A stretch of 64,000 nt of DNA, from assembly GCA_017893485.1 (NCBI GenBank), contig JACEHZ010000211.1, positions 124,001 through 188,000 of the forward strand, given 5' to 3'. This document shows positions 1 through 11,480 of the stretch, piece after piece; within the stretch, counting starts at the first letter, position 1; each line of letters begins with the position of its first letter. The notes beneath the pieces were generated by a model, which made no database searches, was not told the DNA's origin, and saw only the letters and a list, made by a program, of their open reading frames with translations. Source of the DNA: Hemerocallis citrina (lineage: Eukaryota; Streptophyta; Magnoliopsida; Asparagales; Asphodelaceae). The translations under genes and the position numbers were made by a program.

Positions 1-979
1 CCGTATCGTTTCGTATATCGATGCAAAACGTATTGTATCGCAATATACAATATAGATATTTTAAGTTATAGATAAACTGCATAGGATACATGTCGAATTC
101 ATTAAATATCATATCGTATCAGGATGCATATCATCAGATATGCAATATACTGACAACTATGTTCCCCACCACATCTTTCCAAGAGTGGTTAAGTGGATAG
201 CAACCCTCCTCTTCATTGCACTCATGTCTCACCATTCTTATTTTTGAGAATTCATTTATTTTCTTAATTTTTTTTAAAAAAAATAGAAGGAAAAATAAAC
301 TTGGAAGTTGGAACAAGGAAATGACAATAAAAGGATATTTTCCAGTAACTTGGCAGATGAAGTACTGTTTCTTGTCTCACTTGTTTTCTTGATAACTTGG
401 AAAGAAAATGACAATAAAAAGATATTTAAAGAAATTGGTTGTGAATAAGTATTCTATACAAAAAGATCTATTTCATATGCACATTATACTACTGAACTAA
501 ACAAATTAAGGTTTTTTAAGGGGCTTGAATTGCACCAAAAATTAGTAAGGTGTATAGAAAATCGCACTCACTCTTAACAGTTACAGTGGAAATAGATCTA
601 TACATATTTCACTAAGCATCCCCATGTGAAAATATAAATAAAGGTAAGAAGTTTAGCAGCAACAGTTATCTTATCATCGATCCATATTGGTTTGCCCAAG
701 TTTGTTTTGGTCAAAATTTCAGTGTTGGCCACATGAATCATTCTCCTCCGCTCAACTCAACTCTACTGAGTGTCACCTCCTTTGTCAAATTAACATTTTT
801 TTTTTCAAATCCTCATTAATAGCTTCAATCCATATTCATTTGGGGTCCACCCCCTACTCCCTTTTTCTCCATTAACTTCTGCGTGATCAATTTCCTAATT
901 GGGATGGTTATCAGTCTCCACTGGATGTATGTGTCCATCACCACCTCAATCTCAATCAGTTTTCCCGCATTTTATTGTC
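1..979. other. Intergenic, AT-rich, no supported gene
   Basis: I see no convincing coding exon in this stretch. The first 130 bases carry many short variants of a cgtatcgta-like motif, which may be the edge of a MITE that begins outside the window. Short open frames exist but show no recognisable motif or splice context. Confidence 0.5.
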
Positions 980-989
980 CATCCTATCA

Positions 990-1411
990 AGGCTGGCCCA
1001 AGGGTAAAGCAACCAAAACTAGGGTTTTAGGCCTAAAAAATTTTTATAGATCTAAAGAATAAAGGTCTCCTCATATAACAAAAAGTCAGTCTTCTCACAT
1101 ACTAAAAAGCCCGAAATTGATTACAATAATATAATAAATGATTTTGCATCTCAAAAAGCCCGAAACATAACATTTAAATAAAAATATATTAAATTTATCA
1201 AAAGAATAAAGACATTCTCACATACCAAAAAATCCCGAAATAGGCCTCCTCACATACAAAAAAAAGGCCGAAATTGATTACAATAATATAATAAATAATT
1301 TTGCATCTAATAAATCCCGAAAAATAACATTCAAATAAAAATATTAATTTTAACAAAATATTATTATCAGCTTTTAAAAGACCTCCCTCAATAAGTATTG
1401 GGCCGGCCCTG
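990..1411. mobile_element. Non-autonomous hAT-like element
   Basis: The ends are imperfect inverted repeats of the GGCTGGCCCA / GGGCCGGCCCTG type. The element is flanked by a direct duplication CATCCTATCA (980-989 and 1412-1421), close to the 8-bp duplication of hAT transposons. Inside are two tandem copies of about 170 bp that share the phrase gattacaataatataataaat. No transposase frame is present, so it would need a helper. The hAT assignment rests on the duplication length and GC-rich termini; other DNA transposon families are possible. Confidence 0.7.
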
Positions 1412-1547
1412 CATCCTATCAACCTTATCATCAAAAATCTCACACAAAGGATTAAAAAGCTTTTATCACTCCAAACAATCATCCCCAAATTAGTAGTGCA
1501 GACAAGTTGATTTGTTAAAGCAAGAAAGTTACATTCACTTACCATCT

Positions 1548-1769
1548 ATCCTTGCAATCAAAACCCAACATCTTGTCCATCACCTCCTCCTCAGCTTCTG
1601 ATATAGAGTATGTTGAAACCTCAACTTTGACTCTTAGACACCGCAAACACCAAACCCTACCTCCAAGATAAACCGCGTGTGTTGATGCCGGAGGAGATTT
1701 ATTTTCTGGTTGCCAGAAAAAGGGGTTTCGTTTTGTTTTGTTTTCTTTCTGAAAGCAAGTTCTGATCAA
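1548..1769 (-). CDS. Possible first exon of an unidentified host gene
   Basis: A minus-strand frame starts MIRTCFQKENKTKRN and reads about 74 codons, ending KMLGFDCKDRW. It runs into a strong donor, GATG|GTAAGTG, near 1547. The acidic stretch ISEAEEEVMDKM and the donor favour a true exon over chance. The following intron would contain the hAT-like element at 990-1411, and I found no clear next exon. The family is not recognised. The basic, Phe/Trp-containing N-terminus is compatible with an organelle-targeting peptide, but that is only a guess. Confidence 0.35.
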
Positions 1770-2214
1770 GTCTCAAAAGGGAGGGAGTGGTGGGCACGGC
1801 ATGTGGGTTGGATTCTATTGGGCTCTCATTTTGTGGAGTTATGGTTTTGCTTTTTGGATGATGATGGGCCGGGCTGAATCGGATTTACCGTAGATCCAAA
1901 CTCCCTTCCGAAACTATAGTTCTGTCAGGTTTTATGTTTGTCTTGATCACATTTTGACACCAGCTATATAGAGGGCGAAGCATTGGATTGTAGCAGCTGT
2001 TATGACATTTTTTTTCTTCTTTTCAATGAGCACTTTTATGTGTTGGTTTTGACTGTAGTAGGTGATTTGTATTGGGTTCGGTAACACTGCATGCCGATTG
2101 TGCCTGGTTCTTGGTTGTAATATTATTTTGAACTCTTGTTTCGTTATTTTTTATTTAAAAAATTATATGACTTTTAGCCATCTTTTGAGTAAAAACAACA
2201 TATCTCATTGTTAG
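1770..2214. other. Intergenic DNA left of the Tat element
   Basis: AT-rich, with no coding signal I can support. It could hold the promoter of the possible minus-strand exon that ends at 1769. It abuts the 5-bp target-site duplication of the large retrotransposon. Confidence 0.4.
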
Positions 2215-2219
2215 ATGAC

Positions 2220-2787
2220 TGATATGGCTAAAGATTGGATTAAATCGGAACCGTCCAAATCGGGCACGAATCTTAAAGTTTGGGGATAAAATGGTAATTT
2301 CACCTACAAACGGGTCTGATGGGTACTGGGTCTTTTCTCTAAAGACTCAATAGCCCACGAACGGATCCATCTCAACTGGGTGCGGGTTCCAACCCGCAAG
2401 AAACTCGGTCCAGCTGAATAGAATTAGGGTTTATAATTATACTTAATCAATGGCCCTAATTCCTCCTATCCATTCACTGGGAAGTAGGGATTTGATCTTA
2501 TCCCGAAACTGGTCCAGGTGGCGGCTATAAATACCCCCCATCCCCCACCATTAACAGGTAATCAATCTTTTGCCAGTAAAAGCTCATTCATAATCTTTTC
2601 TGATTACTGACCTGAGCGTCGAAGGGTACGTCGTCGGGATCAACACCGGTGTTTTGCAGTTTTTGCAGGTGAACGGAGGGAGTCAACAGTCAAACTCCGG
2701 TGGAAAGGTTTTAGGTTTGACTATTCAGCGTTGCTAAGAATCCACAAATTCTATCTGTTTGCCCCCACATCAGATTTAGCGGTAACA
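2220..2787 (+). repeat. 5' LTR of the Tat element
   Basis: 568 bp, TG...CA ends, preceded by ATGAC. Compared with the 3' LTR it has about 27 extra bases near 2466-2492. It should hold the promoter for the genomic RNA. Confidence 0.95.
2526..2533 (+). promoter_or_regulatory. TATA box of the 5' LTR
   Basis: TATAAATA lies in a GC-rich setting (ggcggcTATAAATAcccc) and is conserved at 15795-15802 in the other LTR, despite divergence around it. This fits the core promoter of the element. Confidence 0.75.
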
Positions 2788-2790
2788 GAT

Positions 2791-2808
2791 TGGCACCGTC
2801 TGTGGGAA
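2791..2808 (+). promoter_or_regulatory. Primer-binding site of the Tat element
   Basis: TGGCACCGTCTGTGGGAA begins three bases after the 5' LTR. It resembles the TGGCGCCGT start common in Athila/Tat elements, which is complementary to a tRNA 3' end (often tRNA-Asp). The A at the fifth position and the downstream bases weaken that match, so the tRNA is uncertain. Confidence 0.65.
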
Positions 2809-2858
2809 CCCACGAATAGCAACCCTTCCTCTCCCAATCGGTCAGATCATTTCCAGCC

Positions 2859-4998
2859 ATGCCTCCAAGGAAACTAAGATCCATAGGGTCCAACCGTGGA
2901 CCCACTCCTCCTCAACCACAACAGGAGATCCCCCTCCAAACTGTCCAGTCGTAGGGGCAACCCCCTCCTCAGCCTGATCAGGCCCCGCAGCAGGACCAAC
3001 CTCCACTTCAGAACCTTCAACCCCCGCGGGGCCAAACCGGGCCCCAGAATGCGGTGCCGGGGTCTCCCGTCCCAACCATTAGAAACAACCTCTTCATCGT
3101 GATCACGTCTCCGTGCACAACCCCTCTATCGATTCGATGGCATCTCACAACTCCCGGCCTTCCAAAGACCTCCGCAATATCCTCATCAATCGGCAGAAAG
3201 AAGAGGACCTTCGCCACCGTTTGGATGAAAGGCGGGCCCGTGAGGGAGCCTCCCGCCAAGAACGTCCAAATGAGCGATCTCCTTGTCGCCGAGACTACAG
3301 GAGGTCCCCTCCTCACAGAAGACGGAGAGAGCCCCCTGAGCACCATAGAAGAAGGCCTCACTCTCCTGCTGGTCGGCAACCCCCGAGGGATAATAACACA
3401 CCTATACCCGTGTCGAATTCCAGCAATTCCAGGCGACCATCTTGCAAGCCCTCAACCTCCGACCAGACAACAACAATGCTTAGAGGGTCCCCACTCCTCC
3501 TCCGGTCCAAAGTCCTCGCCATCGGTCCCTAACTCCTTCCCCAGCTCTTAGTAACCGCCATCATGTTCCCAGTCCTCGTCATTCCCTGAGCTACTGTCGC
3601 CGTAGCCCCCGCTCCCTTTCGTACGAAGACGAGTCTAGAGACTCATTTGGCTACTGTCGAAGGGGTGATGTCATCTATCATCGTCTCCACGAGATGGAGA
3701 GGCGCCTCGGCCAACTAGACAAGGAAGATGAGCTGAGAGGAAGGACCCTCCGTCCAAGCCGACCTCCCTTCTCTCGAACTATCATGGAGGCTCCCGTTCC
3801 AATAGGCTTCAAGCCCCCGCAGTTCGAGACTTGCTCAGGGGAGTCAGACCCCGTAGACCACATCGAGAGGCTCAAGACCCTCATATTGATCCACCAGACT
3901 TTCGATGCTCTACTGTGCAAAACCTTCCCTGCCACTCTTAAAGGTCCGGTCCGGGAATGGTACTCTCGCCTTGCCCCATCCTCCATATTCTCCTTTGAAC
4001 AATTTGAGACCCTCTTCGTCACCCACTTCGTGAGTAGCCGCCGCACCGAGAAGACCAGTATTTCGGTACTCTACCGCAGCCAGAAGAAGGGTGAGAAGCT
4101 CAGAGACTATGTGAAGCGGTTCACCGCGAAAGCTAGGTCCATTGCTTCCCTCGACCAGTCGGTCACTGCAGCAGCCTTCCAGTCGAATATCCTTAACTCA
4201 AGCCTTCGGTCCTCCCTAGCCAAGAACCCCCCGGAAAACTTCTCCGACCTCCTTCTCAGAAGCGAGAAGTATATCCGGGCTGAGGAAGCTGAACATCGCC
4301 TCACTTTTGAGGGGTCTTCCTCCGGGACCAAGAGAAAGACAGCTGAAGAAGAGGGAGCCAAGAAGCTCCAGAAGGACAACGGGGGCTAGCGCTGCCCACC
4401 TCCCAGATTCGAGAAGTTCACCCCTCTTAACGCCAACATTTCCACTATTCTCATGGAGGTTGAGAGGGAAGGAGTTTTACCTCCTGCCCCGAAGATGAAT
4501 ACCCCTAGCAAGAAGCGGGACAAGGAGAAGTGTTGCCGATATCACCGGGACCATGGTCACGATACCAATGATTGTCGGGCCCTGAAGAATGAAATTGAGG
4601 CCCTCATCCAGAGGGGGCAGCTGTCTAAATTTGTGAGAAAGGACCGAGTTGATCTTCCTCCTCCCGCCAGGGGGGCTAACAAGCGTCCTGAAAGGCGCAA
4701 TGAGACTCCCGATTTTGAAGAGGAACGCATCCTGCATCTCATTCATGGAGGCCCCATGGGAGGCACCTCCAACTCTTCTCGGAAGGCTTTTATACGAGAA
4801 GTCAATTCGGTTCACGGCATACCTCCCCCTAAAGGTCTCGGTATCCCGGTCACTTTCTCAGATGAGGACCCGGAGGGTGTCCGAACCCCACATTGTGACG
4901 CACTAGTAATCAACCTCCATATGGCGAACTTTAAGGTGGAGAGGATTCTAGTGGACAATGGTAGCTCCATTAACATCCTCTTCCTCGCGACTTTCTGA
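2859..4998 (+). pseudogene. gag: Tat element gag, with start of protease
   Basis: Gag forms the virus-like particle. ATG at 2859 opens a proline/glutamine-rich N-terminus that hits a stop near 2952 and changes frame several times up to about 3690. From 3694 one frame reads through the capsid-like retrotransposon gag domain (motifs GPVREWYSRL, FVTHFV, ENFSDLLLRSEKYI), a TAG stop at 4387 and the stretch RFEKFTPLNANIST. It then reaches a zinc-knuckle-like segment CCRYHRDHGHDTNDC, the Tat-type variant, and stops at TGA 4996-4998. Just before that stop is LVDNGSSINILF, the retropepsin active-site motif with Asn in place of the usual Thr/Ser. Two in-frame stops and N-terminal frameshifts make it non-functional. 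Confidence 0.85.
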
Positions 4999-5007
4999 GG
5001 ATTCAAG

Positions 5008-5484
5008 TTATCGCGGGACAGGCTCAAACCCGCCGGATACACGCTCCATGGGTTCACGGGAGTGCCAGTGACTATCGAAGGGGTAATCACCCTCGACGTA
5101 ACCGCTAAAAAAACTCCTACTACCCGGACGGAGCCGATGGACTTCATAGTCGTCGATATCCCAGCTGCTTACAATGTGATCCTAGGCCGACCTGGCCTAG
5201 CTGCTCTAAAGGTCGTCCCGTCAGCGTATCATCTTAAGATGAAGTTCCCCACCAGGGCAGGAGTAGGGAAAGTAAGAGGTAGTCAAGAGATGGCCCGCAA
5301 GTGTTACATGACCTCCATTGGGGGTCCTGTCCTCTCCCTCGAGACTCTTGAGATTCCCCAAGGGAAGGCCCAACCTATGTCCGAACCGGTAGACGAACTG
5401 GAGGAAGTGCTCTTTTCAGAGCGAGATCCGAACCGCAAGTCTTTATCAGCAAGACCCTTCCCTCTGCCCTATGTTCCGACATAG
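5008..5484 (+). pseudogene. Tat element protease, C-terminal part
   Basis: It is in the same frame as gag, resuming after the TGA at 4996. The frame carries YTLHGFTGVPVTIEG, FIVVDIPAAYNVILGRPGL and AVPSAYHLKMKFPT-like phrases, typical of the retropepsin flap and C-terminal part in Tat polyproteins. It ends at TAG 5482-5484, before the RT linker. The active site itself lies upstream (about 4950-4985), so the domain is split by a stop codon and cannot act as one protein. Confidence 0.75.
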
Positions 5485-5534
5485 TCCAATGCATCAGAAA
5501 GAACCATGACCTCTGTGCCTGGTCGGCTGCCGAC

Positions 5535-6534
5535 ATGCTAGGGATTTCTGAGGAGCTCCTCGTCCACCACCTAAGCGTTGCTCCGGGGTCCAAATCGGTC
5601 CAACAGAAGAGGTGCAAATTTTCCCCCGAGCGCCAGCAAGCCATAAAGGAAGAAGTGGACAAGCTCCTCAAGGCCCGATTCATCAAGAGGTCAACTACCC
5701 CGAATGGCTCTCTAATGTTGTTATGGTTAAGAAGGCCAACGGGAGCTGGAGAATTTGCATCGACTTCACGGACCTGAACAAAGCATGCCCTAAAGATCCA
5801 TTCCCTCTCCCCAGCATCGACACCTTGATCGATGCTACCTCAGGTCATGAGCTGCTCAGCTTCATGGATGCCTTCTCCGGGTATAACCAGATCAGGATGT
5901 TCCCCCCGGATATCCCGAAGACCTCCTTTGTGACCGATCAAGGACTCTATTGCTACAGAGGGTAATACACTTCGAGCTAAAGAATGCCGATGCGACCTAC
6001 CAATGCCTCGTCAACAAGGTCTTTCAGACTTAGATCGGTCGAAACATGGAAGTATATGTTGATGATATACTAGTTAAGAGCATCCATGGGGCCGACCATG
6101 TTGCCGATCTAAAAGAAGCGTTCGGTGTGTTGAGGAAGCACGATATGAAGCTCAACCCGAACAAGTATGCATTCGGAGTCTCGTCGAGAAAGTTCCTAGG
6201 CTTCATGGTCAGCCAAAGAGGAATCAAAGCCAACCCCGAGAATATCAAAGCCATACTGGACATGGCTCATCCTAAAAGTGTGAAAGAGATTCAGAAGCTC
6301 ACTGGGCACCTCGCGGCCATAGGGCGATTCCTGTCCAAGTCAGGGGAGAAGTGTCTTCCTTTCTTCAAAGCCCTCAGGGGGGCTAAGGGCTTCGAGTGGG
6401 GCCAACAGCAACAAGAATTGTTTAATCAGCTAAAGGCCTATCTGGTCAATCCACCTCTCCTTAGCAAGCCTATCCCCGGGGAAACACTCTACCTCTACTT
6501 AGCTACCTCGAGAAAACCCTCAGTGCTGTCCTAG
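5535..6534 (+). pseudogene. pol: Tat element reverse transcriptase
   Basis: RNA-directed DNA polymerase, broken in at least four places. The segment beginning MLGISEELLVHHLSV carries the linker and KCKFSPERQQAIKEEVDKLL. A frameshift near 5700 leads to VVMVKKANGSWRICIDF and LNKACPKDPFPLPSID. The motif SFMDAFSGYNQI holds the first catalytic Asp. A second frameshift comes near 5965 and a TAG near 6031. The catalytic YVDD box lies at 6055-6066, followed by KEIQKLTGHLAAIGRF of the connection region. The last frame stops at 6534 after another shift. The catalytic aspartates are retained although the reading frame is lost. Confidence 0.9.
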
Positions 6535-7260
6535 TGAGGGAAGAAGACAAGGCTCAGAAGCCTATCTACTATGTGAGCAAGGTACTTCAGGATGCTGAGC
6601 TCCGCTATCCAAGATTGGAGAAGATAGCGTACGCCGTGGTTATAGCAGCTAGGAAGCTCCGCCCTTATTTTCAATCCCACGTGGTGGTCGTTCTTACCGA
6701 CCAGCCGCTTAAACAAGTCCTACACAAACCTGAGACATCTGGCCGTCTGATGAAGTGGTCGATCGAGCTGAGTCAGCATGATATATCATACCAGCCTAGG
6801 ACCGCAATCAAGGCTCAAGCCTTAGCTGAATTTATTGTTGAGACCACCATCCCAGAGGTCAGTCAGGCAGCAAACGGGCCTCCTATCTGGACAGTTTATA
6901 TAGACGGATCCTCTTGCACCGAGGGGAGCGGAGCCGGAGTCATTCTGGCAGGCCCAGATGATTTCGTTCTCCAATACTCCCTCCGCATCAACTTTAAGGC
7001 CTCCAACAACGAAGCGGAGTATGAAGCCCTTATAGCCGGCCTTGGTATGACTCGTAAGGCAGGGCACAAGGTCTCCGGATATTTAGTGACTCGCAGCTGG
7101 TTGTGAATCAAGTCTTAGGAGAGTACGAGGCACGAGACGACCGAATGGCTAAGTACCTAGCCAAGGTCCAAAGTCTCATGACTTCATTCGAAGAGGCACA
7201 AATTCAGCGGATCCCTAGAGAAGAAAATTCCTAAGCAGATGCCCTCTCCAAATTAGCATC
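6534..7260 (+). pseudogene. pol: Tat element RNase H plus second (archaeal-type) RNase H
   Basis: The first part (QKPIYYVSKVLQDAELRYP, VVVLTDQPLKQVL, KWSIELSQHDISYQPR) is the normal gypsy RNase H. A second domain starts at about 6890 with WTVYIDGSSCTEGSGAG and continues with SNNEAEYEALIAGL. After a frameshift near 7080 it gives DSQLVVNQV, and it ends ADALSKLAS after a TAA near 7232. The pattern D, E, D, D matches the additional RNase H found only in the Tat lineage of plant gypsy elements. This gives the best lineage marker in the element. The frameshift and stop make the product non-functional. Confidence 0.85.
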
Positions 7261-7300
7261 CTCCTCCCTTCAAGGTCTCGAGCGGACCGTCCTGATTGAA

Positions 7301-8643
7301 GTGCTCCTAAGACCGAGCATAGAAGAACCGAGCATAGAAGAAGAAACCCCCGACTCGATGAAGTCGCTGCCCGTCCAACTTCACGATAACTGGATGAGAC
7401 CTTTGATAGAATTTCTCAGGGATGGGCTCCTCCCCGAAGACCCTAAAGAAGCTCGTCGAGTCCGAACGAGAGCGGAGCGGTACACCCTTGTTGAAGGGGT
7501 CTTGTACAAATGCTCCTACACCCAAGTAGATGGCAGACCCTACTTAAGGTGCCTCTCCCCGGAAGAAGTCTCATATGCCTTGCAAGAACTCTACGAAGGT
7601 ATAGGTGGTGCCCATTCAGGGTCAAGGTCCCTCGCCAGGAAAGTTGTAAACTATGGGTACTTCTGGCCGACCCTCATACGAGATGCCGAGCAGCATGTCC
7701 GGCAATACAGCTCCTGTCAACAGTACTCCAACATCCGTCGCCTTCCCCAAGCACAACTCACATCTCTTTCAAGTCTGATTCCCTTCGCAATGTGGGGGAT
7801 GGACTTGCTCGGCCCGTTTCCACCAGCTCCCGACCAGCTCAAGTTCCTAGTCGTGGCAATCGACTACTTCTCCAAATGGATCGAAGTCAAACTGTTGGCT
7901 ACAATCACTGAGAACAAAGTGCTGCAATTCTTCTAGAAGAATGTGATCTGTAGATTCGGCATAACTCGGGTCCTCATAACAGATAACGGAACACAATTTA
8001 CAGGGGAAGCTTTCCGATCTTTATGTGAAGACCTCAGCATCCAGCAATGCTTCTCCTCCGTCTCCCATCCTCAGTCCATTGGTCAAGTAGAGAACGCCAA
8101 CAGGCAGATCCTCTCCGACATAAAAAAGAGACTAGATAATTGGCCAAAGGCTTATGGGCAGAACAGCTTCCCAACGTACTGTGGAACTACCACACTACAA
8201 AACAGACCCCCACAGAAGAGTCGCCCTTCAATCTCACCTATGGGTCCGAAGCTGTAATCCCCCTAGAAGTTGGATTGCCATCCCCTCGCCTTGTTGCCTA
8301 TGATGAAGAACAGAACGACAGGGAGCTCCGAGCGAATTTAGACCTGATTGACGAGCTCCGTGAGAGAGCCTCTATTCGCCAACAAAATTATCAGAGAAGG
8401 ATTGAGTAGGCCTATAACAAAAGGGTCCGTCCCACCAATCTCAAAGAAGGGAACATAGTCTTCAGAAAACTAGCTATCTCCTTCCCCAGTCAAAAGAGTA
8501 AGCTAGCTCCGAATTGGGAAGGACCCTACAAAATCACCAAGGTAGTTCGTCCCGGAACAAACCATCTTGAAGACCTTGAAGGTAGAGAGATACCCAGGAC
8601 TTGGAATGCCGACCATCTACAAAAGTACCAAGACAGCGCCTGA
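7301..8643 (+). pseudogene. pol: Tat element integrase
   Basis: Inserts element DNA into the host genome. The N-terminal zinc-binding region is degraded: the usual first His is Tyr in LYEGIGGAHSG and the first Cys of the pair is Ser in YSSCQQY. The core has MDLLGPFP and AIDYFSKWIEV. A TAG lies at 7934-7936, then FGITRVLITDNGTQF with the second Asp, and HPQSIGQVENANRQI with the Glu, so the DDE triad is visible across the break. A frameshift near 8200 and a TAG near 8407 interrupt the C-terminal part, which ends around GLGMPTIYKS. I saw no chromodomain, as expected for Tat. Confidence 0.85.
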
Positions 8644-8840
8644 ATGCTTCTCTAAGTACCTTCAGATGTCGAGCCATTCCTTTCTTTTCACTTGTATTTT
8701 GCTTCTTTATTTTCTCATTCTCATTGTACTAACGGCTCGCAACTTAGAAGCAGCCGATTAACAGTTATCAATAAAGATCTCCTTTTCCCCCATATTTTTC
8801 TTGTGATTATTTTTATCTCTCTATTTAAGGCCTTTAAATA

Positions 8841-9303
8841 TTCACTCAAACGAAGAGTTCGGAGTCCAAAACTTGGCTCGATTCCGCTTCGCAAGCTCGC
8901 TCATAATCAAGCTAGAAGTGGTTCGCCATTCGGAATGGCTCCCACAACCGTTGAAATTCACTAAAACAACAAGTTCGGAGTCCAAAACTTAGCTCGATTC
9001 CGCTTCGCAAGCTCGCTCTTAAGCAAGCTGGAAGTGGTTTGCCATTCGAAATTGCTCCCATAACCGTTGAAATTCATTCAAACGACGAGTTCGGAGTCCA
9101 AAACTTGGCTCGATTCCGCTTCGCAAGCTCGCTCTTAAGCAAGCTAGAAGTGGTTCGCCATTCGGAATTGCTCCCACAACCATTGAAATTCATTCAAACG
9201 ACGAGTTCGGAGTCCAAAACTTGGCTCGATTCCGCTTCACAAGCTCACTCTTAAGCGAGCTAGAAGTGGTTCGCCATTCGGAATTTCTCCCACAACCGTT
9301 GAA
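8841..9303 (+). repeat. 116-bp tandem repeat, four copies, in the Tat element
   Basis: The phrase gttcggagtccaaaacttgg recurs at 8857, 8973, 9089 and 9205, exactly 116 bases apart. Each copy contains cgattccgcttcgcaagctcgctc, a G/C-skewed unit with few differences between copies. It sits between the end of pol and the 3' end of the minus-strand gene. Confidence 0.95.
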
Positions 9304-9699
9304 GCTTAAATAACGCGCGCGAAGTTTCTACAACTATACTAGACATGGGAGAAGAGTACTTGGAGGTGCTAACCTTTGGTTCCTATGGTTGCTATCCACT
9401 GAAGAAAGATTTGCTTCTGATTTTGAGTAGTTGCCAAAAGTTGGAGGAGTCATACTTGGATGAAAACCCCATTGCTTCACTTTGGAGAGAAAGTTGTTTC
9501 TCTCCAATACACGGCTCGGAATGCAAATTTCCTCGGACTCCAAAACCCCATTTCCTCGGAATGCACGCCAACACAGAAACGCAAAGGAGAAACAAGCTTT
9601 CACTTATATAAAATTTTAGCGTACAAAAGCGCTCAAGTTACAAGACCAAGTTACTACTACGAGGTGTTACAAAAACTTAGACATAATTAAATAGCTCTT
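9304..9699. other. Tat 3' region between repeat array and antisense exon
   Basis: No coding domain seen. Read on the minus strand it follows the stop codon of the coiled-coil frame and could be its 3' untranslated region. Confidence 0.4.
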
Positions 9700-10547
9700 T
9701 CAACTCTTCTTTGGGACAGGAACGTTCCGGTTCACAGACACCCGGGGGCGGCGGCGCCTAACCTTGGAGCTCGTCTCTAGACCAACGAACTGGGACGCCT
9801 CCTCGGCACTGCCCCTCACCGTAGCCCCAACCGATGTGCCGCTTGACGAAGCAGCCACACCACTTTGAGCATCAACCGGGCTATGCCTAACGGCGGGCGA
9901 ACGAGTCGCAAGCTCGTAGAACGAGATCCCTCTCTCGCTCTCTTCGCGAGTGCAGGACGTACTTCTAACGTTGATCCGTTCTGGCTGAGGTTTGAGTAGA
10001 GCAACTTCCTCCTCGAGCTCGACGATTCGATCCTTCAGAGTAGTGTCCTTCACAATTATTTTGAAACGTGGAAGTTGAGCGGAGCCTGCAGCTCCAGAGC
10101 TATCAGCGGTAATCCGACGAAGATGGGTCACTTCGATGCTTTTGTCGACCGTGACCCTCCTCAACTCGTCAACCCTCGCTGTCAACTCGTCGCGCTCGAC
10201 CATCAACTTACCCACCGCCGAAGCTAACTCCTCTTCCTCCGCTGAAAGTTCATCTTCTGCTATTTTCATGTGGTGAACCTCCGCCAGTAGTTCGTCTTTC
10301 TCTTTCTCAACCTCGAACAACATCTTTCGAAGCAACTCCACCTCGCCTTCAAGACGGACCTCGCGAGCTCGTTTTCGTAGTTGCTTTAACTCGGAGTGAC
10401 TCTCTCTCTTAGCGTTGCCTTGAGATGCTCTAGCTCTAACTAGATTTTGAGAAAACACTCTCGGCTGCGGGAGGGAGCCAACTTCGTCGTCTTCAAATCA
10501 GCTCGGAGATGAGCAGCCTCATCCGCAGCTTCGTGGTGCGACACCCC
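9700..10547 (-). CDS. Antisense coiled-coil exon inside the Tat element
   Basis: On the minus strand an acceptor-like ATTTTTTCAG near 10548 is followed by an open stretch GVSHHEAADEAAHLRADL. The long frame from 10458 is a probable coiled coil rich in Glu, Lys, Leu and Arg (RKRAREVRLEGEVELLRKML, VMVERDELTARVDELRR-like heptads) ending VNRNVPVPKKS. It is the same type of sequence as the coiled coil at 10830-11480. It may be an alternative last exon or a diverged duplicate. No enzymatic motif is visible. The exon assignment is by splice-site consensus only. Confidence 0.5.
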
Positions 10548-10747
10548 CTGAAAAAATACACCAATGCTAAGTTCGTGCAACACAGCCAAACTTCAAAGCG
10601 AGACTTGCTAACACTCGACAAGTCGTCAAGAGAAGAAGTGCTCAACACTTAATCAAATTTCAAAGAAGATTTCGAATCAGGACAGACCCCAACACTTAGC
10701 CAAATCTATGAACTTCAACACTTAGCAAGTTCGCCAAAAACAAATTT

Positions 10748-10762
10748 TTTTATTGAAACCAA
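10748..10762 (-). terminator. Possible polyadenylation signal of the antisense gene
   Basis: On the minus strand CAATAAAAAA lies about 75 bases after the stop codon at 10830, at a distance usual for plant 3' ends. Evidence is motif and position only. Confidence 0.4.
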
Positions 10763-11480
10763 AAGGCAGTGGCCAGTCCGCTACAAGGCAGTACATCGAG
10801 AAAAAAATGTATATACAAGAACGAGAAGATCAAGGGGCCACCTTGGGTGGTAGCTCGGAAATGGGCACCTCGGTAGACGGCCCTTCGTCCTCCGTCGCTC
10901 CGGCTTGGGGGTCGGCCACGACCTGGTCACCCCCTCCCTCCACCTCCACGGCCTCGGGGTCGGTGGGAGTGTCTTCACCTTGTGGCTCGTCCCCCTCCTC
11001 CTCTTCGTCTTCTTCCTCCTTTTCTTCGGCTCCTTCTTTGGCATCAGGCTTGGCGACCGGGCCCCACAGCCTGTACCCCAACCTGTCGAAGCCGGGGACC
11101 CGAGCCTCGACATGCTCGAGCACAGTGGTGTAAGACTGCTCCATGTTGGCCGCCATGTGCTTCTTGGCCTCGGCCTCAATCTTCGCCCTCGCCTTCTCCA
11201 CGGCCTTGGCTTGTTGCAGCTTCACTGCCTCCAAAGCCTTCACCACTGCGGCCCTCTCCTCGGCTGCCTTTGCGACCTCCGAAGCGAGCTTCTCCCTCGC
11301 TTGCACCAGAGTCGCTTCAAGGTCGGCAACTTGGGCGGCCAAAGCGTCCGAGCGGCACTGCTCCGCCTCCAACTGCTTCACGGCCCTCGCCCTTTCTGCT
11401 CTTTCTTTGTTGCTGAGGGCCTTCAGCTCCCTCTCTTGCTCGGAATACTTCGCGAGAAGATGGCTGAAGTGACAAGTGGC

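Noticed and set aside
180..250. tRNA-like A-box (tggttaagtgg) near the left end
   Set aside because: No B-box (GGTTCRANNCC) or cloverleaf follows, so neither a tRNA nor a SINE is supported.
3054..3551. Long overlapping open frames on both strands in the gag N-terminus
   Set aside because: The region is GC-rich and repetitive in Pro/Arg codons, which lowers stop frequency in every frame. They are shadows of the degraded gag.
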